Source of the DNA: Kudoa neothunni
Taxonomy: Eukaryota; Cnidaria
Reading direction: 5' to 3'
Length of the DNA: 64,000 nt
Assembly: GCA_964304625.1 (NCBI GenBank)
Contig: OZ199838.1
Span: 3,844,001-3,908,000 of the forward strand
Positions 12,743-23,900 of this stretch are shown here, piece after piece. A model generated the notes under the pieces. It did no database searches. It saw nothing but the letters and a program-made list of their open reading frames with translations, and was not told where the DNA came from. The translations under genes and the position numbers were made by a program. How positions within the stretch are numbered: position 1 is the first letter of the stretch; the number at the start of each line of letters is the position of its first letter.

Positions 12743-14147
12743 TTAATAGTTTCTAAACTGTACATCTTCAGTACGTTTACAGTAAACCAGAATCGTTAAT
12801 GTAATTATTATTGCCAAAAGAATTATCGTAATTGAAATGGTAGCGATATATCCAGCGCTTAATTTTGGAGGTGGAGCGACAGTGACCTCTTTCAAGCGAG
12901 GGCCTATGAACCCTAATCTTGGATCACTGCAGGCGTAGACCTGCTCATTTAAAAAGAACGGTCTAAATAATGTAAAATCAACTAATTAATAACCAATACT
13001 ATACTCCTTATAAATTATCACATTTGAGGATGATTCGATGTGAAAGATGTCTTTGAAAATGATTTTTATCAGTGTGGCATCAAAACAATATTCGCTTCGA
13101 GTGTTTTCAAACTAGATTTTAACCTAATAAAGTCCTCAAATATGTAAATTTTTATATACTGTGTCGGTGATTGTTTCAATGAATGGCTTGCATAGAGTTT
13201 TGATCGACTCCTCTAACGATTTGATGAAAACTTCATATTGTAACTTTTCACTTTTGATCACTGGTGTGTAAAGCTAAAAATAATTAACTTGTACCTACGC
13301 GTAAATATGGATCACGAGAATATCAGCATCTTTAAGGGGAATTTTTTTGGTGAAAATAGAAAAGTTGCACCCTTTATAACTTTTCACAGTATTTTTTGTT
13401 TTTTATAATATTTAGAAGCTGATTGTAGCACTGTTCATGATTGTATGAACCAACTTCAGTGTAGACTTTATCATACTCCATAACTTTGGAAATTAGCGGA
13501 GCGACGTCACTCTTCGAAACAATAGTTTGAGAAGCTTCCGGTTTGCATGGGTTTGTAAAGAAGATTTCAGTTTTTTCCGTTGATGGTATTTTCTTTTAAT
13601 ATTCATTAAAATTAGCAAAAATATTAATTCCAACTACTTCTAGCAATTCTTCTATTAAGGTGACCCTTAGTTTCAAATGACCCAAATTGTTAAATTCGTT
13701 TGAAAATAGTTTCAATTTCTTATTCTTAAAGTTGACTTCAGACACAAAGTTATCATCCCATTTATTTGCGTCATCTGCAACAAATCCTACGTTTAAACTA
13801 TTGAAAAGAAATTCAATATGCGTTAGTTCTGAAAATTTCTACAACATATTAATACGTTCAATCCTAATCCCACAATATACCCCAGTTTCAAAATTGAAGG
13901 TACGATCCAAGTATGTATATAGCATAGTAGTATGTGGTGTCAATACTTGCACATATTCATAATCCTTAATTACCATAAATTCTTTAAGTTCTAATTCCGC
14001 ATCTTTAGTAAATCTTTTTAGTTCCTCTTTTGAATAGCTGTTCAACGATAATTAAAACAACAACCAAAAAATAACTACATACCTCTGTGCTGCCTTTTGT
14101 GTATAAAGAACCCGTGACAAAATAGTTCTCATTTTCACGTTTGACAT
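12743..14147 (-). CDS. Unrecognised single-pass membrane protein, multi-exon
   Basis: Not recognised. Proposed exons: 14147-14083, 14037-13881, 13838-13638, 13592-13432, 13379-13316, 13273-13160, 13111-13022 and a last exon starting 12962-12981 and ending at 12743. The first six introns are 36-52 bp with GT..AG ends and agreeing phases (2,0,0,2,0,0). The seventh junction (12962-13022) does not close in phase with simple choices and is unresolved. The protein is about 355 aa with charged helical stretches (SYSKEELKRFTKDAELELKE), scattered cysteines (NPCKPE, YKGCNF, TLCKPF, YACSDP) and a C-terminal membrane span (GYIATISITIILLAIIITL). A short basic tail, VYCKRTEDVQFRNY, follows. No signal peptide was found, so a 5' exon may be missing; an in-frame ATG also lies at 14183. 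The likely topology, ectodomain plus short cytoplasmic tail, is inference. Confidence 0.5.
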
Positions 14148-14189
14148 AAATTTACACCCCACAGTATATTCACTTAAACACATGTATAT

Positions 14190-15740
14190 GTCTTCTCCTA
14201 ATTGATAGTTTTATCACACATTTTTCAACCTGTTAATTTTTAATAAAATGAATCTCTCTACAAAATGTATATATTAACCTAAAGTAAACGTTAATTTCTC
14301 TTAAACATCAATTATTCTGATTCTGGTGTTATTTTAATTTTAAATATAGATTATTTCTTCTGTTGTTCTTTTATTGTTCCTTTATAGTTTTGTTTAAAAC
14401 ACCTTTACATACAATTGTGTTGTAACAATTATATTTTTTCAGTCTGGTCTTTTTAATATTTATTCATAATTAATCCATGAACTAAAACTAGTATATTCGT
14501 TATTAAATTTCGTTACATTATTGGTAAGTAAAACCTAGTTTTATTGTTTGGTGTTAGTATTTTATGAAATCATACTGTCGCAATTACGAATTTCAGTATG
14601 GAAAACACCATTCTGAACAGGAAATTTTTTCCCGATTTGAATTTTATAGCACAAAAGGGTTTTCCGCTCGGAATCATGCAGCAGAACCAAACCATACTAA
14701 TTGTTAGGATGTTATTCAAAGATAATGTGAAAAACGCCAAACTTTACATGATACTCGTGCATTACTGGGACTACTTGACGGAACATTAAACATTGAATAA
14801 CTAACATTGCAACGCACATCATTTTGTTGTTGTAAACAATAAAATCAGCTTATATTAATAATGAATTTAGGTGCTAAGTTTTATTATATGTATAAATCTT
14901 ACAATAATCTTTAATTTAAACGTACTACGTTACTTTGGTTAAGATTTGGCCTAAAACTAAAAAAGATAAATTTCATTGTTCGCACAATCATTCGTAAATT
15001 AGAAATCAATTATTCTAGACAAACAAAAATTTAATTTAATTTTAAATCTAACTTTTTAGTTAAGTGGCATTAATATTTTTAGGTATGGCAAATAAAAGGA
15101 AGATTTAGGATGTGGTTACCAACTAGTTAACAAAATTCAAACCATATTAACAACGAGCATTAAATATTTATTTTGATGTAAATTAAAAAATTTCGTATTT
15201 AATAGTTTAGGGATACTACCCAGACAACGGGAAAATACTGCGATGAGATCAATAAATATCATTAACTAGGTCTGATCAATAATGATAATGATAATTTTAC
15301 ATTTTAAATTGTGTTGTTATCTATTTTTCACGACTAATTAAATTATTTATGTGATATATGCGCTGTAATCCTTTTTTTATAATTAATTTAGCTCAACATT
15401 ATGCTTGAAATACTTTCAAAACTAATAGAAGACTAATGAAAAAGAATATTAGAATGTTTTCATTGGCTAAATTTGTTATTTAAATGATACCCCTAATAGT
15501 TACCCATTCATTATAATGCACTTTTCAATTGGCCGATAATTTCTTTATTCACATAGGTGCGAATGCTGCAATTCAAACATCAACAGAAAAATTCCCTTGC
15601 AATAAATTTAAATTGGTTGGGATTTTGTTATATTAGTTTGAGTAAATATTTATAACTTTATAATAGTTAGAAAGAATTTAATTTTAAAGGCAAGTCGAAC
15701 CCCTTCTCAACTTTTGCTAGATGTTTTTTTACTAGACATT
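14190..15740. other. AT-rich DNA, no gene recognised
   Basis: One 63-codon plus-strand frame at 14598-14789 has no motif and no convincing splice partners. I do not call it a gene. The remainder is AT-rich. Confidence 0.4.
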
Positions 15741-15746
15741 AAAATA

Positions 15747-16816
15747 CTAGTGGGAACTGCCTAGCTTTGCTTGGGAGCATTAAATATTGAAAAATTCCTT
15801 AATAAAATTCAAAAAAGATATTAATATTTCAAATTAACCTATAGATTATGTCAAACTAAAAATATTTTTAAGCATTTTATTTTAACGACTGTGAACATGA
15901 AATTTAAATTATGATCATTTCTATGAAGGAGTGTGCCAATCTCGGCGTCCGTTTAAACATTTCGTAACCCGGCACTAATGCTAAATAATTTATGTTCAGT
16001 GTCGTATTTTTTTGCATTTCCAAATTATGTATATCCCGTTAAAATGTTATCCAATACGTTTTTTTGGACCGGATCAAAAAGTTTTTTCTATGCTTGGGGG
16101 GGGGGTGACAAAAAAGATATAGAGATAGAATAAAATAAACGGAAATTGATTTTTATTATTCAAATTAATATCTCTTGTCCTGGCATAAACTTTAATGCGC
16201 TCTTTCTCAAAACAAAATACAAATCACGTCAACATAAAAAAATAAGATGAAGAAGTGAAAATAAAACCATCTGCATTGAAATTAATCACTGAAAGTTCAA
16301 CACAGCGGACGATTTCAGTGAAACCTACGGACACAGTACTTGCATTATAATGCTTCAATCTATCTGATTATACTACGAACTATCAATTTGTTATTAATGA
16401 GACAAATATAGACTTTTTGGCATATCTAAAATAATTAATATAATCTTCGAAGTGTGCTTATCGAGTCAAATACATTAAAATTCCTGACATAGAGTATATT
16501 TGCGCAAACATTCAAAGGAGCACATCAAAATCATATGGAAAATCAGATGTCATCGCTTAATTTACATTTGATAGGGTATATAAGAGGGAAAATTAACTAC
16601 AACCGACCATCACCATGGCACAAGCAGGTGTTAATCCTATTGTAACCGGGTAATCCGCTAAACAAACCCCGAATCGACAAAATCACTATATTCTAAACAC
16701 TTTTTGGGGCATTTGGCACTGTAAAAATAATTTAAAAATTTCGTATATGTCCCTATAAAGAAAACAATTTGGTTGCACATGCGTACTTGCTGACACACAC
16801 ACGGACAACTTAGCTG
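15747..16816 (-). mobile_element. Helitron-like non-autonomous element, copy 2
   Basis: Reverse-complement homologue of 7808-8843. The 3' end (left here) reads CAGTTCCCACTAG then T after a weakened hairpin CCCAAGCAAAGCTAGG. The 5' end (right) has the same GT-rich block and AAGTACGCATG. Internal blocks are shared, including TAGTGATTTTGTCGATT and the GGACGCCGAGATT segment near 15945. The two copies differ at many positions, so both are old. The 5' end abuts the mariner-like terminus at about 16819. Confidence 0.5.
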
Positions 16817-17137
16817 TATACAGTCAGTGTCCGGTTTTACGCACTTTTTTCAGAACGTTTTTGAAAAAACAGGTAAATTTTGTTTAATGTTCAAATGTAT
16901 TGAGTGAAATGAAAAAAAATAAAATTGAAATATGAAATACATCCACAATATCTACCCCAAAAGCTGCGAATTTATTACTATAAAGCACCAGATATATCCT
17001 TCATACCCAACCCCTATGGCACCTTAAAAAACAAAAATAAAATTGTTTAAATGATTGAATGCAACCCGATTACTGTTGTCATTTGAGAATTTATTAAAAT
17101 GAGTTTGAAAAATTATTCAAGTTTGACAAAAAGAATC

Positions 17138-17646
17138 TTTTTTTTGTTTACAAGGTCAAACCCCCGGCACAACTTGTTAGGTTGTGAAGCTTGGGCTGGT
17201 TACGCCTTCTTCATTTACGTTTTAGACACCGCAACGTCATATTAAGGAAACTTACGTTTATGCGGTAGTGTGGGATTTTAAACCACTAAACATCCTCGTT
17301 TTTGAGCAACCACCACCCCAACCATACCCTGGATTAATCCAGAATTAGTCTGGGGAAGTCGTCTGAATGCGAGCGTCGGCTCTACGGAAATCCTCTACTG
17401 GGTTGTATTTCGTCCTTGTACTCCGGCGTTTATGAGCGCCCGAATTCTACCCTTCCGCCAGGCTTCCCTCCCTCCCTCCCACCTGCAAGCAAGGATACGA
17501 TAAATAATAGATCCTCGCGATTGCTACCTCTTTCCTACTTAATTTCAGATTAGGAGTACAGGAACGCCCGGACTAAGCTTCAAACTAACAACCTCAAGGT
17601 TTGCGGTCTCGACCTAACACCACTATGCCATATTGTCCAGACTTAC
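17138..17646 (-). repeat. tRNA-derived SINE (long family), copy 1
   Basis: About 0.5 kb, reverse orientation. The head at the right has a degenerate A-box (GGCATAGTGGTGT on the minus strand) and B-box region after CCTTGAGGTTG. The tail at the left ends CCTTGTAAACAAAAAAAA. Flanking target-site duplication: GACAAAAAGAATC (17125-17137) and GACAAAAATGGATC (17647-17660). Body blocks such as GCGGTAGTGTGGGATTTTAA and CGACCACC-like stretches are shared with the copies at 26286 and 58361. Confidence 0.75.
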
Positions 17647-17796
17647 GACAAAAATGGATCGATCGACCGTGATCGCAAAGATGAAAACTATATTTCAACA
17701 TATTCGGACGAATTTTTTGTAATCAAAATAACTAATTATTTTATTTCTAAGTGAAAGAAAATTAATTGTTTCTTAAATGTATGCAATTCAATTATA

Positions 17797-18037
17797 GAAG
17801 TGGCTATTGGCACGGTAAATAATATTCAGGTGACACTAGTTTTGACTATATTTAATTGTTTCCGGCCCCTAAGAGCAGAACGGTGGACCAGAGATAATTA
17901 AATATAGCAGATTCTAAAAAATTAAATCTATAACCAACTTGTAAGTTGGAGTTTCTGAGATTAAAAATTCTCATTGCCCAAGCGTACATTCCATTTAGGA
18001 TTAAATTTTACCGTGCCAATAACCTCTACCTTCAATT
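17797..18037. repeat. Foldback MITE
   Basis: Ends are inverted repeats of each other: TGGCTATTGGCACGGTAAA on the left and TTTACCGTGCCAATAACC on the right. The middle is also an imperfect palindrome (CTATATTTAATTGT versus ATAATTAAATATAG, about 17847-17912). A single related end, GGTGGCTATTGGCACG, occurs near 11157. There is no coding capacity. The superfamily is not assigned. Confidence 0.55.
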
Positions 18038-18184
18038 ATATTAAATAACTGCATATATTATTATATAGGTGCGCCAATAATTGCGTAAAACTAGACGTTA
18101 CCAATGTCACACATTTATTTTCTGGTCCCGAGAGAATTACGTAAAGCCGGTCACTGACTGTCTACACAGTAGATAAATGATTGT

Positions 18185-19288
18185 TTAACCCTTTGAACCC
18201 CATTGTTGCCATTTGGCAACATTTTTATTCTGTGAATTTTTTAACCATTTAATTACATTTTTTTAACTAAATTTATTATAGTAATATATTTAACCTTAAT
18301 TTTATTTTATATAAATGAGAAATAAAAATTTGTATATTTTATATAAAGAGCAGTATAGATGAATATCTATCTCTACGGCAAGTATAAAAAAGGCTAAAAG
18401 TATCCTGCGATTGAACTTGGAATTTTGTGGTTTCGGTAAAATTAAAAAAATATACACATATAATATTAAATAAGTTTATTCTAAAAATGAATCTAAGGAG
18501 AAAACATGTTTTGACATGTATACTATAGGGACAGGTTAATCCATGTTGCCGAATGGCAACATTGGACCAGGGGGTATAGCGAGCGTTGTCACACAGCAAC
18601 GTTCCGCCCTCGATTTAGGTGTGTTTATGTTCTTTAGAATGGATTCTGACTAGATTGGGGAAGGAATCAACAAAACAGACTTTTAAAAAATCATATTATT
18701 ACCAGGTGGCATAAATTAGACGTTAGAATGGAATCCGATTCCATTCCGCGTAGTCAATATGATGATATTGTATCCGAATACAGTTCTAATGATGACGAGG
18801 AAGATGACTACCGTTTAAATTTGACAGTGAACTCGAAAAATTAAATAAACAAGAATATCGAAACAATTGATATTTTTGAACAAGTCCAAAATGTTATAGT
18901 TGAATGTTTCACCTATTTCAACTGATTCTTCAATGATGGATTATTCGAACATATTTGTATTAAGTGTAACGTCCATTTGTGTCTCAATAAAAAAAAACTG
19001 CTTTTTGAAATATTGAAATTGTAATCAATAATTTAAGATTTCATTCCTGATGGTGGATGAGTAATGTCATGGTTAAAAACAAAGTAACATAAAAACATGC
19101 ACACTCCCCGCATGTTGAAATAAGCCACGTCCAAATGTTGCCATTCGGTACCATGTGTGTATCTGTTTAATTTTTGAAATGATTGCTCTAATTGTTGGAT
19201 ATTTTATATAAAATGACTTAAAATTTTAAATAATGAGCAAAAAAAATTGTTTCATTCACTGATTTAAATTCGGGGTTCAAAGAGTTAA
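18185..19288 (+). mobile_element. piggyBac-like element with TTAA target duplication
   Basis: Both ends are TTAA followed by matching inverted repeats: CCCTTTGAACCCC on the left and CTCTTTGAACCCC on the reverse of the right. The length is 1,104 bp including both TTAA. Subterminal palindromes GTTGCCATTTGGCAAC (18205), GTTGCCGAATGGCAAC (18545) and GTTGCCATTCGGTACC (19138) occur. An internal frame near 18720-18830 reads RMESDSIPRSQYDDI and then an acidic SSNDDEEDDYRLN, like the acidic N-terminus of piggyBac transposases. The rest of the transposase is missing, so this is a deleted, non-autonomous copy. Confidence 0.65.
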
Positions 19289-21090
19289 TACAACAGGAAT
19301 CCGATTCAACAACACATTATCCACTATAAACACTTTTCAATCGTTGTTATAATACATTTTTATAGGTATTACTTAAAAAATATGTATAAAAGTTTTAGTC
19401 GTTTTAATTTAAACCGGATAAATCGAATGGTTAACATTAAAAAATCTGTGCCATATGAACATTGATTTTACAATATTTAGTTGGTCTATTCGATCTAACC
19501 GATATTTTCACAAAGTTTTCGTTAATCTAAGAATAGTTCAATACAAATAAATCTTTTTGGGGCAATTAAACAGTATGTTTGTTTTAAAAAGGGTGTACTC
19601 CTTCGAGAAAACCAGTTGATATTTAAGCATTACTGTAATTTTTCAACCCCGAACCACCTTTACATTTTAGGTTTAATCGTATTTTGATAATTTAATTTAT
19701 ATATTTTTGTTAAAAAGAAAGGTTTCATTTATTTAAAAATCGGTGGATTATGTTAAAATAGTGAATACATTTTTTTCCACTCACAGCTTACTAAACCCTC
19801 ATTAACATCTTTTAAAGAATTGCAAAAAAAGGAGTAACAATTAATATTTGTATTGATGACGCATCTTAGGTCGATTTTATTTTTTTGATCGTTTGTAGAC
19901 TAATAATAAATTTTATAACTAGAAGGATTAATTTGCATCGCAAAATTTTGAAAAGAACTGAAAGTCCTATAAAAAGTTACTTAATGATTTTTTTCAATAA
20001 ATAAAAGAACTTTAATCGTTAATTAAATTGCTCATGAAATTGAGGTAATTATATTTTTGGTCATTAAGTTGTAAAATAAACTTAAAAATACTCATTAATT
20101 TCTCTCAATACCTCTATTTATATTTGAATGGATAATGTGCGTATAATTTTGTTTAACTAAATCATCACGTAGCAAAAATAATGACAAGTTTTAAAATGCA
20201 ACAATTAAGATATAAAAATAAAATTTACAGGCTTTAACGTGCCATTTAGATTAAATCTTACGTAGAATTTCTCCATTCAAAAATAAAACTAAAAGTTAAA
20301 ACTTTCCATCACACAATGGCAGGCAAAGCTGTGCATTAGCGCTTGTTTATTCTAAAATAAGTTATGATATTGATAATTTATTTTAGGAATGACAGATAAT
20401 TACACTCTTTTACTATTTCAATTCAAAACTGTGAATTAAGTTCTCCTGCTCATTTAGAGTAAAACGATTATCATCTTTATTAGTTATATTTCATCTCCCA
20501 TTGTACATGCACGACAATCTTTTAAACTATATGATTCCCACTTTTAAGCCATCTCTATGTTCTCTTTAGACTATTATTTCTAATATCAAATTGATTCTGA
20601 AAAATTAGGCAATAGCGATGATCCAGAAATAATAAATGATATTCAAAATTCCACATTGGATTAAGTTTTTAGCGCCAGTAACTCCTAGGATTTAGAGATA
20701 ATTTTTTAAATATAATGAAACTCACAATTAAGTCTATTATTACTAATAAATTTTCAAGTTATACTATAGGTGGGAATATTTTTGCGAGATACTAATTTTA
20801 AAACTAAGAAATTAATTTAAACGTTACAATAGAATAAGACAACATTTAAAAATGAAAAAACCATTAGGATTCTGAATATTTGAAACTATCAGTGAAAGTA
20901 CGAACAATACCGATAATATTATTTAAAATTTTCAGACTATTATCCAATAAAATTAATGTACACATTAACAGTTATATATAAAAATAAATATTGAAATATT
21001 ACTATGTAAGATTAATACTCATAAATTTCATCTAGAAAAAAAATTGAAACTGTGGCGTGAGTGAACGAGTTCTACCGAGGATTTTGGAGT
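19289..21090. other. AT-rich DNA, no gene recognised
   Basis: Upstream of TAF10. Very AT-rich with no frame longer than chance and no repeat shared with the rest of the window that I noticed. Confidence 0.4.
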
Positions 21091-21093
21091 AGA

Positions 21094-21568
21094 ATGACTG
21101 AGTCTGGAGACAATCCTGCGCCAGTTGATGAAACTTTAGTGAACTTTATCCAGTCGGTCGAAAGTTCCAAAGTTATTGTGCGTCCAAAAATCATATCTTA
21201 TCGTTTATTTTATCATTTGGTGTCATAGATACCAGAATCGGTGGTAAAACATTATTTGAATAAGAATGGAGTGGATACAGATGATCCAATGATGTAGGGT
21301 TTAGATTTATAGTTATTAAGTATTGATTTCATTTAGCTTAAAAATTATTTCTTTGGCCACTCAAAAGTTTGTCACAGGCATTGCAACTGAATCGCTTCAC
21401 AACACAATGATCGATGATTCTACTGTAAAAAAAGAAGAAAAGGTTATTTTTTCAGCTTTTGAATAGATGTAATAACCATTTAAGGAATCTGTATTCACTC
21501 TAGACACACTCACTCCAATATTAGAAGAGAATGGCATCAAAATAAGAAAACCACAATATTTTGAATGA
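21094..21568 (+). CDS. TAF10: TAF10, histone-fold subunit of TFIID/SAGA
   Basis: Small subunit of TFIID and SAGA, nuclear. It pairs by its histone fold with TAF3/TAF8 or a SUPT7-type partner. Exons: 21094-21177, 21229-21293, 21337-21442, 21485-21568. Introns are 51, 43 and 42 bp, phases 0, 2, 0. Protein: 112 aa. The fold region reads LVNFIQSVESSKVI / IPESVVKHYLNKNGVDTDDP / MILKIISLATQKFVTGIA, and the C-terminus reads FTLDTLTPILEENG and IRKPQYFE. These align with the conserved TAF10 core (IPDAV..YYLN..G, ISLAAQKFI, L..LTPAL.E.GI, KKP.YF). The ten residues between F and IP fix the first donor at 21178. The low-complexity N-terminal extension of vertebrate TAF10 is absent, leaving almost only the domain. 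Introns were assigned by eye. Confidence 0.9.
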
Positions 21569-21799
21569 TTATGTTTCTGATTTATGTTATTAGCTTTGTA
21601 AAAATATATTTTATGTTTTTTTTAAATTTCTCATTTATCTTTTCGAGTTTCACCAAATATTATTTATTATGTCCTAGAATGATGTACGCAAATTTTCCCT
21701 CCATTTATATGCAATATTATTTTAATCGAAATATATTTTTGTAAATATCGATGAAATTGAAAATTTTCTTTAATACAAGTTTTCGAAGCGGTTTGATGA

Positions 21800-21992
21800 A
21801 TCCAGCCAACGCATTTTAATGCCTGACTCTTAATAATTCATGTTTGAATTGAATGTGCGGATGCAGCATGCAACCGACTTATTGTTCTATTAAACTTCCT
21901 CTAATGTAATCATTATTAATATTAACTAAATGGATATTGCAGCGGATGGGAATATCTCCTAGAATAACGCTCGTATCAAAATTTTAATTTCA
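21800..21992. repeat. Unclassified dispersed repeat, short inverted copy
   Basis: Inverted partner of 237-1160. The reverse strand reads AAAATTTTGATACGAGCGTT near 21984, then a block around ACATTCAATTCAAACATGA near 21850 and CAGGCATTAAAATGCGTTGG near 21815. These lie in the same order as at about 243, 1086 and 1130 in the long copy. About 0.7 kb of the middle is missing. It lies about 230 bp downstream of TAF10. Confidence 0.45.
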
Positions 21993-23350
21993 CAAATACA
22001 TATAACAATAAATGAACTATCATTAAGTAAATTTTTAAAGGAAAATAACTTAGTTGACTTTTTAACTATAAATTGGCCAATACCCCATATGTTAATTAAG
22101 AACATCTGAACTTGTGTTAATGTGGTGTGTTTGCAACAATGATTGTAAATAAACTATTTTACAATATGATTATAGACTCAATGATTACGTTTACATTTAC
22201 TTGGTTGTTCAATTGTTATACTGAGCCATATTGATAAATATCACCATTTATCGTTTTAGTATTATGTCAACTCTACGTAACATTACCACTTAATTTACTT
22301 TGAACGAGATATTTCCTGTCATCGAGTATATAAGTAATTATTTACCATCGAATAATAATGCTAAATCTAGTCAAAATGCAAAAGTAAAAGAAATCATCGA
22401 ATAAAAATTCAAACTCTATTCAAAGCGCTTATAAAATGCATAAGTCTATACAAACCAACATATGTCAATGTCCGCAGAATATTGAAGTGATTTTACCTTA
22501 GTTCAATAATTGCTATTAAGAGAATTGGATCTATATTAGGGATATGATTTAAAATTACTAGATCATGAAACATTGATATAACATGTTTATTTAAAATGAT
22601 GTAACTAACTTTAATTACAGCGTGAAATCAACGATATAAATTCAAAATATGGTAAGCAGGTATAAAATAACGAGTCAAATGAAAGAAGAAATGTTATAAA
22701 TATAAGTATAATGTCCTCAAATAAATTTTAGATATTAAACTTCAAGCAAATGAAAAGACAGAACTGAAGTAAACTTCCGAAACACGTTAAACTAAGTTAT
22801 TTACTAATGACTCGCCTTAAGACTTGTATAATGTGCATAGTGACCGGCAGATAGATGACCTCAAAATCGATAAAAATTACAAAAGAAATAATCATGAAAA
22901 TTTTTTGGTTTATTTTATATAAATTTAAAATTCCCCTCTAAGGTAAGAACGTTAGGACGACCTAAGGGTTCTGATCTAACCGTCATTGGATTGCCGAAAA
23001 AGGCGACGAGAAATTTAAATCCATATATCCGTACAAAAACAATATTATCTTCTATAAAATATATATCATAATAATACATCGATGGTATTGTCCATAATCC
23101 ATTGGAGACAGTAACGAGCTTTCATACTTACGTGGGTGTGAAGGTAAATTTTAAAAAGAAGATCCATTGAGCATAAATGTGCCACAATACATTATGTTGA
23201 GAAATGTTGTCATGAGGAGACTAAACTTCGTCCTCTTTGACTTTTAAAACAACTTAACGTGTTTTTGTAGATTTAATTTTCGATAACACATCCAAACCTC
23301 TCGACTGCACGCATTCTCACTGATAATGGTAGTATTTGGTTAGAAAATCC
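21993..23350. other. AT-rich DNA, no gene recognised
   Basis: No exon-like sequence. A somewhat GC-richer patch near 22940-23000 is probably decayed repeat. Confidence 0.35.
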
Positions 23351-23353
23351 CTA

Positions 23354-23900
23354 TTAACCCTAATAGGTGACCTTCTGGCGCTCGACAAGCCCTCCTGTAT
23401 TAATTTCTATCCTTTATTGGATTATATTTTAAGCTATATTTGCTTACTTTAATACGTTATTGCGTGATAAAAAATGTGATATTCAATCAATAACTTCTTT
23501 GGAAGGACACTCAAACAAGTAAATTTTTTTATTGAATACTCGTTACATATACTGTTGTTACACACATCGCATACTTGTTTGTCCCGCCATATGATACGTG
23601 CAGGGCGTAAACTACATCGTTTCCGATCATTTACGTTGTTATTTTTCATAAATGACGAATTATTTTCTTTGAGTTTAAACCTAACTGCTTCAAGAGAACG
23701 CATAAAGGTAGGTTGATGTCGAGTTTTTTTAGTCTTCAGCTCTTCATTTCTGGTGGCTTACAATCAAAGAAGCGAATAAATCCACTAAAAATTGTTGTCG
23801 GCGATTAGGTTTGTCTTTCAAATGTTCCAAAATACTTTGAAAAAACACGGTAAATGTATTAAAAGCAGCCACATCAATAATTTGTCAGTAGATAATTGAT
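23354..23900 (-). mobile_element. piggyBac transposase C-terminal relic
   Basis: A minus-strand frame (about 23830-23449) contains PNRRQQFLVDLFASLIVS and, after stops and a frame change, RKRCSLRPARIIWRDKQVCD, then VCNNSICNEYSIKKFTCL. That is the C-terminal cysteine-rich finger of piggyBac transposases, with several cysteines changed. About 95 bp downstream lies TTAACCCTAATAGGTGACC (23354), a plausible 3' terminus at a TTAA site. The catalytic region is not recognisable upstream, so the copy is truncated and dead. Confidence 0.6.

Larger units (their letters stand above)
16819..18172. mobile_element. Tc1/mariner-like element carrying nested insertions
   Basis: Inverted termini: CAGTCAGTGTCCGGTTTTACG on the left (from about 16820) and its reverse complement form CGTAAAGCCGGTCACTGACTG on the right (about 18148-18168), with TA at or near both ends. 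This matches the usual Tc1/mariner arrangement of CAG-start inverted repeats at a TA target. No transposase was recognised between them. A SINE (17138-17646) and a foldback MITE (17797-18037) sit inside, which accounts for much of the length. Confidence 0.45.

Noticed and set aside
14083-14147. Alternative frame for the first exon of the 12.7-14.15 kb gene (VKRENENYFVTGSLYTKG)
   Set aside because: It looks protein-like but its phase at the GTATGT donor does not match the next exon, whereas the chosen frame does. Kept in mind as a reason why the N-terminus is uncertain.
14598-14789. 63-codon plus-strand open frame starting MENTILNRKFFPDL
   Set aside because: No family resemblance, no neighbours in phase. 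The likeness of its first residues to the possible first exon of the Myc-like gene (MENTIQNQ) is too short to mean anything.
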